Under the pieces are notes generated by a model that did no database searches, had not been told where the DNA came from, and saw nothing but the letters and a program-made list of their open reading frames with translations. Source: MGBC131033 sp910585655 (lineage in GTDB: Bacteria; Bacillota; Clostridia; Lachnospirales; Lachnospiraceae). Taken from it: a DNA stretch of 64,000 nt. This document shows, in pieces, positions 25,965-34,712 of the stretch. Where the stretch lies: assembly GCA_949502025.1 (NCBI GenBank), contig CATBCG010000032.1, positions 16,053-80,052 on the forward strand, given 5' to 3'. Each line of letters starts with the position of its first letter. Position 1 is the stretch's first letter. The translations under genes were made by a program, and so were the position numbers.

Positions 25965-26010
25965 AACTATTCGCGAAACACAAGTTTAACGAATAGTTAG
26001 GTGTTTTTTT
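25965..26010 (+). terminator. Intrinsic terminator after the DUF5688 gene
   Basis: AACTATTCG (25965-25973) pairs with CGAATAGTT (25990-25998); inside, AAAC and GTTT form a second short helix around an ACAA tetraloop. AGGTG and then seven T residues (26004-26010) follow. A good Rho-independent terminator for the BlaI-AbiEi-DUF5688 unit. Confidence 0.72.
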
Positions 26011-26046
26011 GACAGCCGTCGGTTCTGTATAGTTCCGACGGCTGTC
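26011..26046. repeat. Perfect 12-bp inverted repeat directly after the T-tract
   Basis: GACAGCCGTCGG (26011-26022), 12-nt loop, CCGACGGCTGTC (26035-26046). It is GC-rich in an AT-rich gap and adjoins the preceding terminator without a gap. No run of T follows on either strand, so it is not a classical terminator; it may be a backup hairpin, a processed RNA end or a mobile-element trace. The remaining parts of the 313-nt gap 25861-26173 show no other clear structure except the promoter at its end. Confidence 0.6.
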
Positions 26047-26121
26047 TTCGTCATTATGCAGAAAGAACTTTTGCTTTTCTATCAACTTTTTATGATATGG
26101 CTGATAAAAAGTATATTTAGG

Positions 26122-26150
26122 TTGTACGATTTCCCGTGATAGTTTATAAT
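26122..26150 (+). promoter_or_regulatory. Promoter for the 54-aa zinc-ribbon gene
   Basis: TTGTAC (26122-26127), 17-nt spacer, TATAAT (26145-26150). The predicted start of transcription falls about 17 nt before the ATG, almost on the AAAGGAGG ribosome binding site, so the leader is extremely short. Confidence 0.65.
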
Positions 26151-26173
26151 TTCTCTTAAAGGAGGTCATAAAA

Positions 26174-26338
26174 ATGGGTGAATATCGTTATGCGGTCTGT
26201 CCTTATTGTGGCTCTCAGTCAGAGGGAAAATATCGGGTAGACGTCAGCCAAGCGAGTCGGTCATATACTTCTTGTGGCGGCTGTCAGAGAAAATATATTG
26301 TACTTCATGGAAGAAACCATATTGAAACGGTAAAATAA
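26174..26338 (+). CDS. Small zinc-ribbon protein, 54 residues
   Basis: Starts at ATG 26174 after a near-perfect TAAAGGAGGTCATAAAA site and ends at TAA 26336. The protein has a CPYCG pair near residue 9 and a CGGC pair near residue 34, a likely four-cysteine zinc knuckle, with Tyr- and Lys-rich flanks. No enzyme motif. Promoter, ribosome binding site and terminator are all clear, so it is expected to be expressed. Function unknown. Confidence 0.8.
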   Translation: MGEYRYAVCPYCGSQSEGKYRVDVSQASRSYTSCGGCQRKYIVLHGRNHIETVK

Positions 26339-26367
26339 TGTCTTGAGTATAATAATTAAAAATATAT

Positions 26368-26417
26368 GATGTACAAATATACTTTATTTTTTTGGTTTTA
26401 AAGTATATTTGTACATC
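26368..26417. terminator. Strong bidirectional terminator
   Basis: Perfect 17-bp stem: 26368-26384 pairs with 26401-26417 (GATGTACAAATATACTT and its complement), 16-nt loop, T-rich on the plus-strand 3' side. It separates the zinc-ribbon gene (+) from the convergent nitroreductase gene (-). Confidence 0.82.
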
Positions 26418-26434
26418 TTTTGATTTTTCTGTTT

Positions 26435-26944
26435 TTACCACCGATCATAATGAATCTTATCTGGTTCAAAACGCTCCGGATGTCCTTTTGTCTCTGCCGG
26501 ATGCCCAATTGCTATCAACCCTTCCGGCTCGATTTGCGTCGGCAGTTGGAATAGTTCTTTGACAGATTCATAAAATTCCTGTCCCTTTACCAATCCGCAC
26601 CAAACGGCGCCTAAACCGATTCCATGCGCTGCCAGTAAGATATTTTGGATTGCCGCCGCACAATCGTCGGTCAATAATTCCGGAAATGTAGTCCGCTCTT
26701 TGTCTCCACAGACAACGATACAGGCGGCTGCTTTTGGAATCATTTTTCCATAGGTACTAGACTCTCCTATTTGCTGTAACAACGTTCGGTCACGGACAAC
26801 AAGAAAATGCCACGGTCTCCGGTTCATGGCAGACGGCGCGCAAAAGCCAGCCAGCAATAAGGTGTTTATCTCCTGCTCTGTCAAAGGCTGATCGGTGTAT
26901 TTTCGGATACTTGCTCTTGTTGTAATCGCTTCTAATAATTCCAT
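26435..26944 (-). CDS. Nitroreductase-family FMN oxidoreductase
   Basis: 169 residues from the ATG at 26944, preceded by AGGAGAGG. Nitroreductase fold: TRASIRKY at the N-terminus (FMN phosphate binding), FCAPSAMNRRPWHFLVV, and a C-terminal EGLIAIGHPAETK. Members reduce nitro compounds or quinones with NAD(P)H; the physiological substrate cannot be read from sequence. Lies 26 nt after the dCMP deaminase gene and is likely co-transcribed. Confidence 0.92.
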   Translation of the reverse strand: MELLEAITTRASIRKYTDQPLTEQEINTLLLAGFCAPSAMNRRPWHFLVVRDRTLLQQIGESSTYGKMIPKAAACIVVCGDKERTTFPELLTDDCAAAIQNILLAAHGIGLGAVWCGLVKGQEFYESVKELFQLPTQIEPEGLIAIGHPAETKGHPERFEPDKIHYDRW

Positions 26945-26970
26945 CTTTTCCTCTCCTTTTCTACAAAGAA

Positions 26971-27459
26971 TCAATATCCAAAGCTTCCCTCTATTGACTC
27001 GTCCTTTTCAATCCAGTCCATTACTTCAATCACTCGGAAATGCTCATGGTCATCCCGGACATACAGCCGCTTAATCCCTGCATTGATGATCATTCGTTTG
27101 CACATGGAGCAGCTACTGGTACCAGAAACGTACGCTCCGCTCGCTCCATCCAGACAGACCATATACAAATCGCTTTCTAACATCCGTTCTCTCGACGCGC
27201 TGATAATAGCATTTGCTTCAGCATGTACACTTCGACACAGCTCATAACGCTCTCCCCTTGGAATCTGCAATTTTTCCCGGATACAGCTTTTGACGTCGGT
27301 GCAGTTTTTCCGTCCTCTCGGCGCACCGTTATAGCCGGTCGCAATCACTTCATCATTCCCCACAATAACAGCGCCATAGTGCTTTCTCAGACAGGTGGCG
27401 CGCTTTGATACCACCTCTGCCAAATCCAGGTAGTAATTGATTTTATCTCGTCTTTCCAT
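26971..27459 (-). CDS. Deoxycytidylate deaminase (ComEB-like)
   Basis: Deaminates dCMP to dUMP, feeding dTMP synthesis. 162 residues from the ATG at 27459, which has a TGGAG site; an in-frame codon further upstream lacks one. Zinc site: HAEAN (His ligand, catalytic Glu) and SCSMCK (two Cys ligands); the usual Pro before the first Cys is Ser, as in some clostridial members. GYNGAPRG is the substrate-binding loop. Confidence 0.93.
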   Translation of the reverse strand: MERRDKINYYLDLAEVVSKRATCLRKHYGAVIVGNDEVIATGYNGAPRGRKNCTDVKSCIREKLQIPRGERYELCRSVHAEANAIISASRERMLESDLYMVCLDGASGAYVSGTSSCSMCKRMIINAGIKRLYVRDDHEHFRVIEVMDWIEKDESIEGSFGY

Positions 27460-27507
27460 CTGATTTTCTCCATTTTCTACAATATCAATAAGAAGACTAT
27501 AAAACAA

Positions 27508-27541
27508 AATTCCTGTAAAACAGTTTTGCTTTACAGGAATT
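27508..27541 (-). terminator. Intrinsic terminator of the glycosyl hydrolase gene
   Basis: 12-bp stem AATTCCTGTAAA / TTTACAGGAATT (27508-27519 with 27530-27541), 10-nt loop, then TTGTTTTAT on the minus strand. It separates the gene ending at 27562 from the dCMP deaminase gene. Confidence 0.75.
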
Positions 27542-27561
27542 ATTGTAATCGTTTTATTACA

Positions 27562-29607
27562 TTATTGCAATAGTTTTCGCAGGTTCTTCATCTCTTTTTT
27601 AGAGCGTTCCGTCGTCAGGAAATCATAACGATAGAGGAAGAAGCCGTCGGCAAAGCCACCGTCTCGCAAATATTTTACCTGTCTTGCAATAATATCATCA
27701 TTACTCTTCCATTCCGAGGTGTCATTGGTTCCAGCCTTATATAAGGCAAGACCGACATAAAGGTTGACCTCCGGCGTAGTAATCAAATCTGCCCATTTAT
27801 CCGTTGTTTCTGCAAACGGGCAGGTACCATGCTCGAATCCCCAATAAATCTGCGGGCAAATATAATCGACGTATCCAGGTTCGGAGAGCCAAAGGTCGAT
27901 ATCGACGTAATACCGATCGTTGGCACGCAGATTATTTAAGTTCCCTGCCGGGCTAATCCCAAAGACAACGGAAGAATCTGCTTTTTTTACGGCTGCATAT
28001 ACTTCGGATATCAAGGTACTGACGTTGTTTCTACGCCATACGTCAATGCTGTCCGCCTTTAATCCGGAAGCTTTTTGAACCGCAGCATATTCTTTATATT
28101 CCAGATAGTCAAAGTTTGATTTATACTTGGTGCCTAGCGTCGGATAAAAATAGTCATCGAAATGAATTCCGTCTACATCATAACGTTCTACAATTTCCCG
28201 CACCCCATCAACAATCAGTTTTCGTACTTCTTCGACTGCCGGATTATAATAATATTGTTCGCCAAAGAGCAATACATTCCGGTCATTCGTATCGTCATCA
28301 TCTTCCAGCCAACGTTTTGCCGGATTGTCATCCGATAAAAGCTTATAGTTCGCCTTTGCTTCTACCCGGTAAGGATTGAGATAGGCATGGAATTCCAATC
28401 CTCTTTTATGAGCGGCTTCAATCATATATTCCATAGGATCAAAGCCAGGGTCTTTTCCCTGTTCACCGCTGATATATCCAGACCATGGAAAATAGTCGGA
28501 TTCATATAAGGCGTCGCTAAACGGACGTACCTGTACTACGACAGCATTTAAGTTCTCTTCTACACAAGTATCAAACATCTTATCAATCTTGTTTTTAAAG
28601 GTATTGTACGTATATTTGGTATATTTAAAGCTTGGCGCATATTCAATATAAGTAATCCAGGCGGCACGAAATTCGATTTGTATGTTTAGCGGAGTCAGCG
28701 TAACATTTCCTGCCCCGTCCGTCACACGGATCGTATAATCTCCTGCTTTTTTGACCTGGAAACGGCTGTTTGAAAGCTCTTTCGCCTCCTTCCAGTCTTT
28801 TCCCGCGTCGCTGGTGATGCTTCCGGCTTGATATTGAATCCTTGCCACACCGGACAAATCATCCTTAACGGAAAGCTTGACGGAGGCGGTTTGACGGCTG
28901 ACCGAATACGAAGCTTTACAGGTCGGCGCTTTCAAATCCAAAAAAGAAACCGAAGTAACATAGGTTGTCTCATGCCCTACTTTATCTCGAATATAAAAGG
29001 TAAAATCACTGTTTTTCTTGATAACCGCTTTGCCGTTCCCTTTTTTTGACAGAGAAATTTCTGTTCCCTTTTTGGAAAAATAAGCGGCGTCCCGGACTCC
29101 GTACGCATATTTTAAAACTGCAATCCCGGATAAATCATCGGTAGCTTTAATGGTAAAGTATTGTTTGCTGTTGGTATAACCATCGATGTCCGGTGCTTTT
29201 ACCGAAAGAACCGGTGCTTCCTTGTCTATATTGGAAACCGTCACTTGCTTGATTCGTGTATTACCCGCCGCATCGACCGCATAAAACGTATATGTTTTAT
29301 TTTCCTTTATGTTAAAAGTACGGGAATCGTTTTTTAAGGTAGCAACCTTTCCCTTTCCCTGATCTCTGAAATAGGCGGTGTTCCTGGCTCCTGACGCATA
29401 ACGGAATTCGACTACTCCTACGTTGTCTGTCGCCGTTACTGTCATTTTCACACTGTCAGCCGTTACCTCTTCTGTTTCCATACGGACTTTAATCGTTGGC
29501 TTTTTGCTGTCCTTTGCTGCAAAAACCTTCTGTATCGGCAATAAGCTTGTCAAAACGACAGCCAATAAGCACACTCCTATTGCTGATACCCATTTGATTC
29601 GTAGCAT
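27562..29607 (-). CDS. Secreted family-10-like glycosyl hydrolase (GHL10, YngK-type) with Ig-like repeats
   Basis: 681 residues: signal peptide (to about A30), three tandem Ig-like modules (about 35-310) each with an S/T-rich repeat and a KYAYGVRDAAYF-type strand, then a GHL10/UPF0748 catalytic barrel (about 315-640). The barrel shows EENLNAVVVQVRP, SGYISG, YRVEA, DGIHFDDYFYP and GISPAGN motifs. Likely exported and wall- or polysaccharide-directed; the substrate of this family is not established. It is paired with the amidase gene 14 nt upstream, so the two may act together on the envelope. Confidence 0.9.
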   Translation of the reverse strand: MLRIKWVSAIGVCLLAVVLTSLLPIQKVFAAKDSKKPTIKVRMETEEVTADSVKMTVTATDNVGVVEFRYASGARNTAYFRDQGKGKVATLKNDSRTFNIKENKTYTFYAVDAAGNTRIKQVTVSNIDKEAPVLSVKAPDIDGYTNSKQYFTIKATDDLSGIAVLKYAYGVRDAAYFSKKGTEISLSKKGNGKAVIKKNSDFTFYIRDKVGHETTYVTSVSFLDLKAPTCKASYSVSRQTASVKLSVKDDLSGVARIQYQAGSITSDAGKDWKEAKELSNSRFQVKKAGDYTIRVTDGAGNVTLTPLNIQIEFRAAWITYIEYAPSFKYTKYTYNTFKNKIDKMFDTCVEENLNAVVVQVRPFSDALYESDYFPWSGYISGEQGKDPGFDPMEYMIEAAHKRGLEFHAYLNPYRVEAKANYKLLSDDNPAKRWLEDDDDTNDRNVLLFGEQYYYNPAVEEVRKLIVDGVREIVERYDVDGIHFDDYFYPTLGTKYKSNFDYLEYKEYAAVQKASGLKADSIDVWRRNNVSTLISEVYAAVKKADSSVVFGISPAGNLNNLRANDRYYVDIDLWLSEPGYVDYICPQIYWGFEHGTCPFAETTDKWADLITTPEVNLYVGLALYKAGTNDTSEWKSNDDIIARQVKYLRDGGFADGFFLYRYDFLTTERSKKEMKNLRKLLQ

Positions 29608-29621
29608 AACTTACTCCTTCC

Positions 29622-32600
29622 CTATCGCTTCGTCGGATATTTTTCAAATACTTCCACAATCGATTCATATAAAATCTTTGCGGCTTTTTGCTGATAACTC
29701 TTACTGGTCAGATTTTTAAACTCATCCGGATTTGACATAAAGCCCAGTTCGATTAAAACAGCCGGAACTGTATTGGATTTGCATACTACATAAGAGTTAT
29801 TTTTTACCTTCCGGTCTGTCGCCCCCAGACCGTTCACCAGATTTTTTTGTAAAATCTGCGCGAGTGTTACGCTCGTCAGTCCGCCGGAGTTGACCTTTTT
29901 ATTTTGTGTGGAATGATAAACACTGATGCCGTTTGGCTTTGTCGTAGAGAACGAATCCATATGAAGGCTGATAAACAGATCCGCTCCTACTTTAGAGGCA
30001 TATGCCGCCCGGTCATTTAACTCTAAAAAGGTATCGTCCGTCCTGGTCCAGTACACCTTGATATCGTCGGAATCTTCAAAGTATTGTTTTAGTCTGGTAT
30101 ATAAAATCTGCAGACTTAAATCCTTTTCCTTCACACCATTATGAATGGTTCCCGGATCGTCTCCGCCATGCCCGGCGTCCAGTACAACGATTTTATCGTA
30201 TAAATTTTTCGCATCGTCTACCTCTACCATAATCGCGTCCGAAGTATAATGCAGACGATAAGCCTGAATTTTTGAGGTTTTTACAGTAATCACGGTATTG
30301 CCGGCTGAATTTAACTTTTTCTGCACCTCGGATATCGTATTACCGGAAAGGACAATCGGCGTACTGTCTAAGTAAGAAAGCTGATCGCCTGGCAGGGTAA
30401 TGGTAAAATACTTGGACATATAGTGATCCGAGTCTGTTATAGCATCCCGCTTGGTACCTGGCATATATGGAATTTTCAGGGAATAAGCGCCAAGATCGGC
30501 ACGGTCTCCCTTCACAATCAATTTGATATCGCTGCCGTTTTCCACTAAATAATATTCATTTTCTTTCCGTCTTTGAATCAAAAGTTGCATCTGGTTATTA
30601 TTGACCGGAATCCGTACCACATTGGAAAGTACACCGGTTCCGGTGGCATCTGTCCAGTCCATATCAGAAAGAGTATCCAACATTCCCGTAAGCTGAAGCA
30701 AAATCATACCATCGCTGTCGTCGGATAAAATTTCCGCCTGAACCTTGCCGGTTCCGGAAATCGTTAAAATATCATTTCCGCTCTGACGTTCTCCTGTGAT
30801 AGAAGTCAAACAATTTTGGTAAATCTTTACGGTCAAAGTCTTGTTATCTCCGGAAAGCATCAGCTTAAACTCAGAAGAAGCATGCTGCGCTAGAAAAAGA
30901 GTTACTTTGGTAGAAAGCGTAGCCTCCTGAAATTCTACTACAGCCTGTGTTACCAGACCTCCCGAAAAGGAATACGTCTGATTCGTAGATATGGTATCCG
31001 AAAGCGTCAGTTCGATAGCATTCCCGGAAACCGTCCCAGTCACTCCAAAAAATCCGTCCGGAGACTGCAGATAGTACGTATCATAGCTTCCGTATAACAA
31101 TTCACTTCCCTGTTCTACCGAAAGCAAGCTGGAATAAGCCGTACTGCCTCCTGATTGAGTACGTCCTGTCACTTCCGTCGCATGAGCTGCCTGGTTCTGC
31201 ACTTCGGTCAGATATTCCGTAAAGACGCTGTTTGCCTTCCACTGAAACAACGACGCATCGGCAGGAATGACCGGATCCGGATTGGCAGGAGGATCGGATT
31301 GCTCTGTATCATCTTCTGGTTTCTCGTCGTCCGGCTGCTTATTTTCATCATCCTCCGGCTCTGGAGTGGTGATGACAGAAGTACCGCTCTCAGAAAGCCA
31401 CTCATACTCAAAGCCTAATGCGTTGGCGGTAAAACGTCCCGGAACCATCGTATAATAAACGCCGTCCGTTCCGTTTTTTACCAAACGGGCAGGTACGTCC
31501 AGGGTCTGTTCTTTCCCGTTGACAGTAGCGGTCATACTGTTGATGGTAAATGTAACTGTTTTGTCATCCTTTCCAAGCGTCAAGGTTTTTGTGGCAGAAT
31601 CGTATTGATAAGAACAGCCCATTGTCGTAGCGAATACTTTCTTCGTACGAATCATAGCCGTATTGTTTTCAATATAGCTATAAACCGGTGAAACGGCAAT
31701 CTCCTTTTCATCAAAGATGACTTTTCCCTTTACTTCCGGAAAACTCCATGCTCCGTTATAATAAATGGCATAAGGCGCTTTTAGCTTAACCTGATTATCC
31801 GATAAAAAAGGAAGATATTCATATTGGAGCGCCTCTGCAACTGCCTGTAAAGGAACGTAAATAATCGTAACGCCTGTCTCCAAAAACTTTATACTTTTTG
31901 GCGCTTCTTTTAACGTGACTTTTTTTCCGTTGACTTTTGCCGTTTTGCTATTTAAAGTCATAACGATCGTGTTTCCGTATTTTTTTATCGTGACACGTTT
32001 TGTAGAACTGTCATATTTATAGGTCCCGTTGACTGCCTTTCCTGCAAAGGTCAGCTTAGCAGGCGCCATAATGGTATCGTTAAGAACCAATCCCGGATAG
32101 GATTCGGTAGTACAGGCTTTGTCATCGGAAAGAACCTGCAGTTTTTTTCCGTTATAGTTATAATCCTTTCCGTTATAACGGATTTTCCAAGGAGGACTTG
32201 TCATGGAAGCGACTCCTGTTTTTTCATTCCAGCTATAAGTAAAGCCAAACTGCTCTGCCACAAAACGGGCAGGCACATAAACTTTTTCTACACCCTTATT
32301 CGTCAGAGTAATCAGACGCGGTGCGGCAGGCAACGTAACTTTTTTTCCATTGACCTTAGCCGTTTTGCTGCCTAATGTAAAACGGATTTCGTCTGTTCCA
32401 TGATAAAGATATAACAATCCCTTTGCCTTACTGTATTTATAAGTAATACCTGTCTTTGGCTTGATAAAAATATCCGTACACGGCGCCAATGACACCCCTT
32501 CTATAATAATCCCCGGATACAAAGAGGATATCCGATTTCCATCAAGTTTATAGCTGACTTGCGTATCTTTATAAGAAATTGCTTTACCATCATACTGAAT

Positions 32601-32693
32601 TGCCAGTCCGGCAGCCTGTACCATTCCGGCAGGCAGTAAAATGAAAACGCTCCACATAATCAAAAACCATATCCATTTTTGACGTTTCTTCAT
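29622..32693 (-). CDS. Secreted N-acetylmuramoyl-L-alanine amidase with copper-amine-oxidase-like N-terminal repeats
   Basis: Cleaves the amide between muramic acid and L-Ala. 1023 residues from the ATG at 32693, chosen for its AGGAGAGGAG site and because a signal peptide follows at once. N-terminal half: four stalk-type (amine oxidase N-like) repeats with VNGKKVTLP..R strands; then an acidic Pro/Asp/Glu linker, a beta-rich region, and a C-terminal amidase_3 domain with VLDAGHGGDDPG (zinc His), ISLHMDSF (zinc His) and IELGFMSNPDE (catalytic Glu). The repeats probably bind or space the enzyme at the wall. Confidence 0.92.
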   Translation of the reverse strand: MKKRQKWIWFLIMWSVFILLPAGMVQAAGLAIQYDGKAISYKDTQVSYKLDGNRISSLYPGIIIEGVSLAPCTDIFIKPKTGITYKYSKAKGLLYLYHGTDEIRFTLGSKTAKVNGKKVTLPAAPRLITLTNKGVEKVYVPARFVAEQFGFTYSWNEKTGVASMTSPPWKIRYNGKDYNYNGKKLQVLSDDKACTTESYPGLVLNDTIMAPAKLTFAGKAVNGTYKYDSSTKRVTIKKYGNTIVMTLNSKTAKVNGKKVTLKEAPKSIKFLETGVTIIYVPLQAVAEALQYEYLPFLSDNQVKLKAPYAIYYNGAWSFPEVKGKVIFDEKEIAVSPVYSYIENNTAMIRTKKVFATTMGCSYQYDSATKTLTLGKDDKTVTFTINSMTATVNGKEQTLDVPARLVKNGTDGVYYTMVPGRFTANALGFEYEWLSESGTSVITTPEPEDDENKQPDDEKPEDDTEQSDPPANPDPVIPADASLFQWKANSVFTEYLTEVQNQAAHATEVTGRTQSGGSTAYSSLLSVEQGSELLYGSYDTYYLQSPDGFFGVTGTVSGNAIELTLSDTISTNQTYSFSGGLVTQAVVEFQEATLSTKVTLFLAQHASSEFKLMLSGDNKTLTVKIYQNCLTSITGERQSGNDILTISGTGKVQAEILSDDSDGMILLQLTGMLDTLSDMDWTDATGTGVLSNVVRIPVNNNQMQLLIQRRKENEYYLVENGSDIKLIVKGDRADLGAYSLKIPYMPGTKRDAITDSDHYMSKYFTITLPGDQLSYLDSTPIVLSGNTISEVQKKLNSAGNTVITVKTSKIQAYRLHYTSDAIMVEVDDAKNLYDKIVVLDAGHGGDDPGTIHNGVKEKDLSLQILYTRLKQYFEDSDDIKVYWTRTDDTFLELNDRAAYASKVGADLFISLHMDSFSTTKPNGISVYHSTQNKKVNSGGLTSVTLAQILQKNLVNGLGATDRKVKNNSYVVCKSNTVPAVLIELGFMSNPDEFKNLTSKSYQQKAAKILYESIVEVFEKYPTKR

Positions 32694-32875
32694 AGAGTAA
32701 TCTCCTCTCCTTTTTTCCCTTTTTTTCTTTTTCCTTCTCATCTTAGATGGCAGAAACGGCAAAAATGTGTCACCATTATGACTTTTTTTCTTTTGTTTTT
32801 TCTTTTCTTTTTTTACAAAATATGCTACACTCTTTCTGAATGAATCAACGATTTCCTTATAGAATGGAGCAAATT

Positions 32876-33649
32876 ATGAAATTACAGCAGCTTTACAGCC
32901 TGACCAGAAGGGCGATTGACGAATATCAGATGATTGCGGACGGCGATCGGATTGCCGTCGGAGTGTCGGGAGGCAAGGACAGCCTCACCTTATTATATGC
33001 CCTGGCAGGATTGAGACGCTTTTATCCGAACTCTTTTCAAATCGAAGCGCTATCGGTTCATTTAGGCTTTCCGCAACTGGACTTTTCTCCGATTACGGCG
33101 CTTTGCGAGACTCTGCAGGTACGCCATACGATAGTCCGGACAGAAATCGCACAGATTGTATTTGATACACGAAAGGAAGAAAATCCCTGTTCACTCTGTG
33201 CGAAAATGCGGAAAGGGTCTTTTAATGAAATGGCGAAACAATTAGGATGCAATAAGATAGCCTTTGCTCATCACAAAGACGATATCATTGAGACGCTTCT
33301 TATGTCCTTGCTGTTTGAAGGAAGGCTTCACTCCTTCTCTCCTGTTACTTATCTGGATCGCATGGATTTGACGGTAATTCGTCCGCTGATGTTTGTCGAT
33401 GAGGCGCAGGTAAAGGGATTTCGGAATCTCTATCAGCTTCCGGTTTGCAAAAATCCCTGCCCGGCAGATGGTTATACCAAACGCCAATATGCCAAGGAAC
33501 TGGTATCGTCTCTTAACCACGATCATCCGGGAGCCAGGGAGCGGATGTTTACTGCTATTTTAAACGGGCATCTGCAAGGCTGGCCAAAGCGGTATCCACA
33601 TGTCCGAGGAAAAAAGGAGGAACATCATGGCGGAAAAGAATTATCATGA
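32876..33649 (+). CDS. TtcA/TtuA-family tRNA 2-thiolation PP-loop ATPase
   Basis: Adenylates a tRNA base for sulfur insertion. 257 residues from the ATG at 32876, with AATGGAG 7 nt upstream; two earlier in-frame ATGs lack a site. Seen: the PP-loop SGGKDS (about 37-42), an N-P-C-S-L-C motif and a second KNPCPADG cysteine region, and AHHKDDIIETLLMSLLFEG. The Cys arrangement fits [4Fe-4S]-containing members. The gene overlaps the recombinase gene by 23 nt. Confidence 0.88.
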   Translation: MKLQQLYSLTRRAIDEYQMIADGDRIAVGVSGGKDSLTLLYALAGLRRFYPNSFQIEALSVHLGFPQLDFSPITALCETLQVRHTIVRTEIAQIVFDTRKEENPCSLCAKMRKGSFNEMAKQLGCNKIAFAHHKDDIIETLLMSLLFEGRLHSFSPVTYLDRMDLTVIRPLMFVDEAQVKGFRNLYQLPVCKNPCPADGYTKRQYAKELVSSLNHDHPGARERMFTAILNGHLQGWPKRYPHVRGKKEEHHGGKELS

Positions 33650-34712
33650 TCAGATAACGGTTAAAAACGAACTAAAGCTACGGGAACTGCAAAAACAGCT
33701 TCCTTCTTTTTGCAGTGATTTTTTTCGTGGAATAGAACCGACGACCTCCTCCCGGACACGGATTGCCTACGCCCGTGATTTAAGCGTTTTTTTTGAGTTT
33801 TTAAAGGCAAATAATCCTGCATTGGCTGCGATAAAGATACCGGATATTCCGGTGACGCTTTTAGATCAGATCAAAGCGGTAGATTTAGAGGAATATATGC
33901 AGTATCTAAAGTATTATCAAAAAGAAGGAAGAGAATATACCAATACAGAGACAGGTATTAAGCGAAAGCTAATCACGCTCCGAAGCTTTTATAACTATTA
34001 TTATAAAAAAGAACGTATTACCACAAATCCGGCAGTTTTAGTAGATATTCCAAAGCTGCATGAAAAAGAGATCGTTCGTCTGGATATCGACGAGGTGGCA
34101 AGTCTGCTAGACAGTGTGGAATCCGGCGACGGGCTGACAGAGACGCAGACGCGCTTCCATGAAAAGACTGCTCTTCGAGACACCGCGCTCCTTACTCTTT
34201 TGCTGGGGACTGGTATCCGGGTATCGGAGTGCGTGGGAATTGACATAAACGACGTAGATTTTAAAAACAACGGCATCAAAATACGTCGGAAGGGCGGCTA
34301 TGAAACCATCATATATTTTGGAGAGGAAGTCAGGGAGGCGCTGCAAAGCTATCTAAAGGAACGGAAGCTGATAACTGCCTGTGAGGGGCATCAAAACGCC
34401 CTTTTTCTGTCTCTCCAGAAAAAAAGAATCCATGTCCGTTCCGTAGAAAACCTGGTTAAAAAGTATGCCAAAACCGTAACGCAGTTAAAAAAAATCACCC
34501 CCCATAAGCTAAGAAGCACCTATGGCACCAGTCTCTACCGGGAAACCGGCGATATCTACCTAGTAGCAGACGTCCTCGGTCATAAGGACGTCAACACCAC
34601 CAGAAAACATTATGCTGCCATTGAGGAAGATCGACGCCGAAGTGCTGCCAATGTAGTACGGCTCCGCGAAAAACAGGCGTCCGAAGAGCCCCCTACTCTT
34701 CCACAAAACTAG
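33627..34712 (+). CDS. Tyrosine recombinase (XerS-like)
   Basis: 361 residues from the ATG at 33627, supported by AAAGGAGG. N-terminal SAM-like core-binding domain (about 20-120) and catalytic domain with R198 (GTGIRVSEC), H293 and R296 (PHKLRST), H319 (GHKD) and nucleophile Y329 (KHY). Length and N-terminal sequence resemble single-protein XerS-type recombinases. No second integrase gene, att site or cargo is nearby, and it lies beside lexA, so it is most likely the chromosome-dimer resolvase. The gene's end overlaps the convergent LysM gene by 4 nt. Confidence 0.85.
   Translation: MAEKNYHDQITVKNELKLRELQKQLPSFCSDFFRGIEPTTSSRTRIAYARDLSVFFEFLKANNPALAAIKIPDIPVTLLDQIKAVDLEEYMQYLKYYQKEGREYTNTETGIKRKLITLRSFYNYYYKKERITTNPAVLVDIPKLHEKEIVRLDIDEVASLLDSVESGDGLTETQTRFHEKTALRDTALLTLLLGTGIRVSECVGIDINDVDFKNNGIKIRRKGGYETIIYFGEEVREALQSYLKERKLITACEGHQNALFLSLQKKRIHVRSVENLVKKYAKTVTQLKKITPHKLRSTYGTSLYRETGDIYLVADVLGHKDVNTTRKHYAAIEEDRRRSAANVVRLREKQASEEPPTLPQN

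Noticed and set aside
25912..26169. 85-codon minus-strand frame in the DUF5688-zinc ribbon gap
   Set aside because: It covers a terminator, a hairpin and a promoter on the plus strand, has no motif and no ribosome binding site.
33627..34712. Tyrosine recombinase as sign of a prophage or integrative element
   Set aside because: No other element genes, att repeats or tRNA target were seen, and its place beside lexA fits a Xer-type resolvase.
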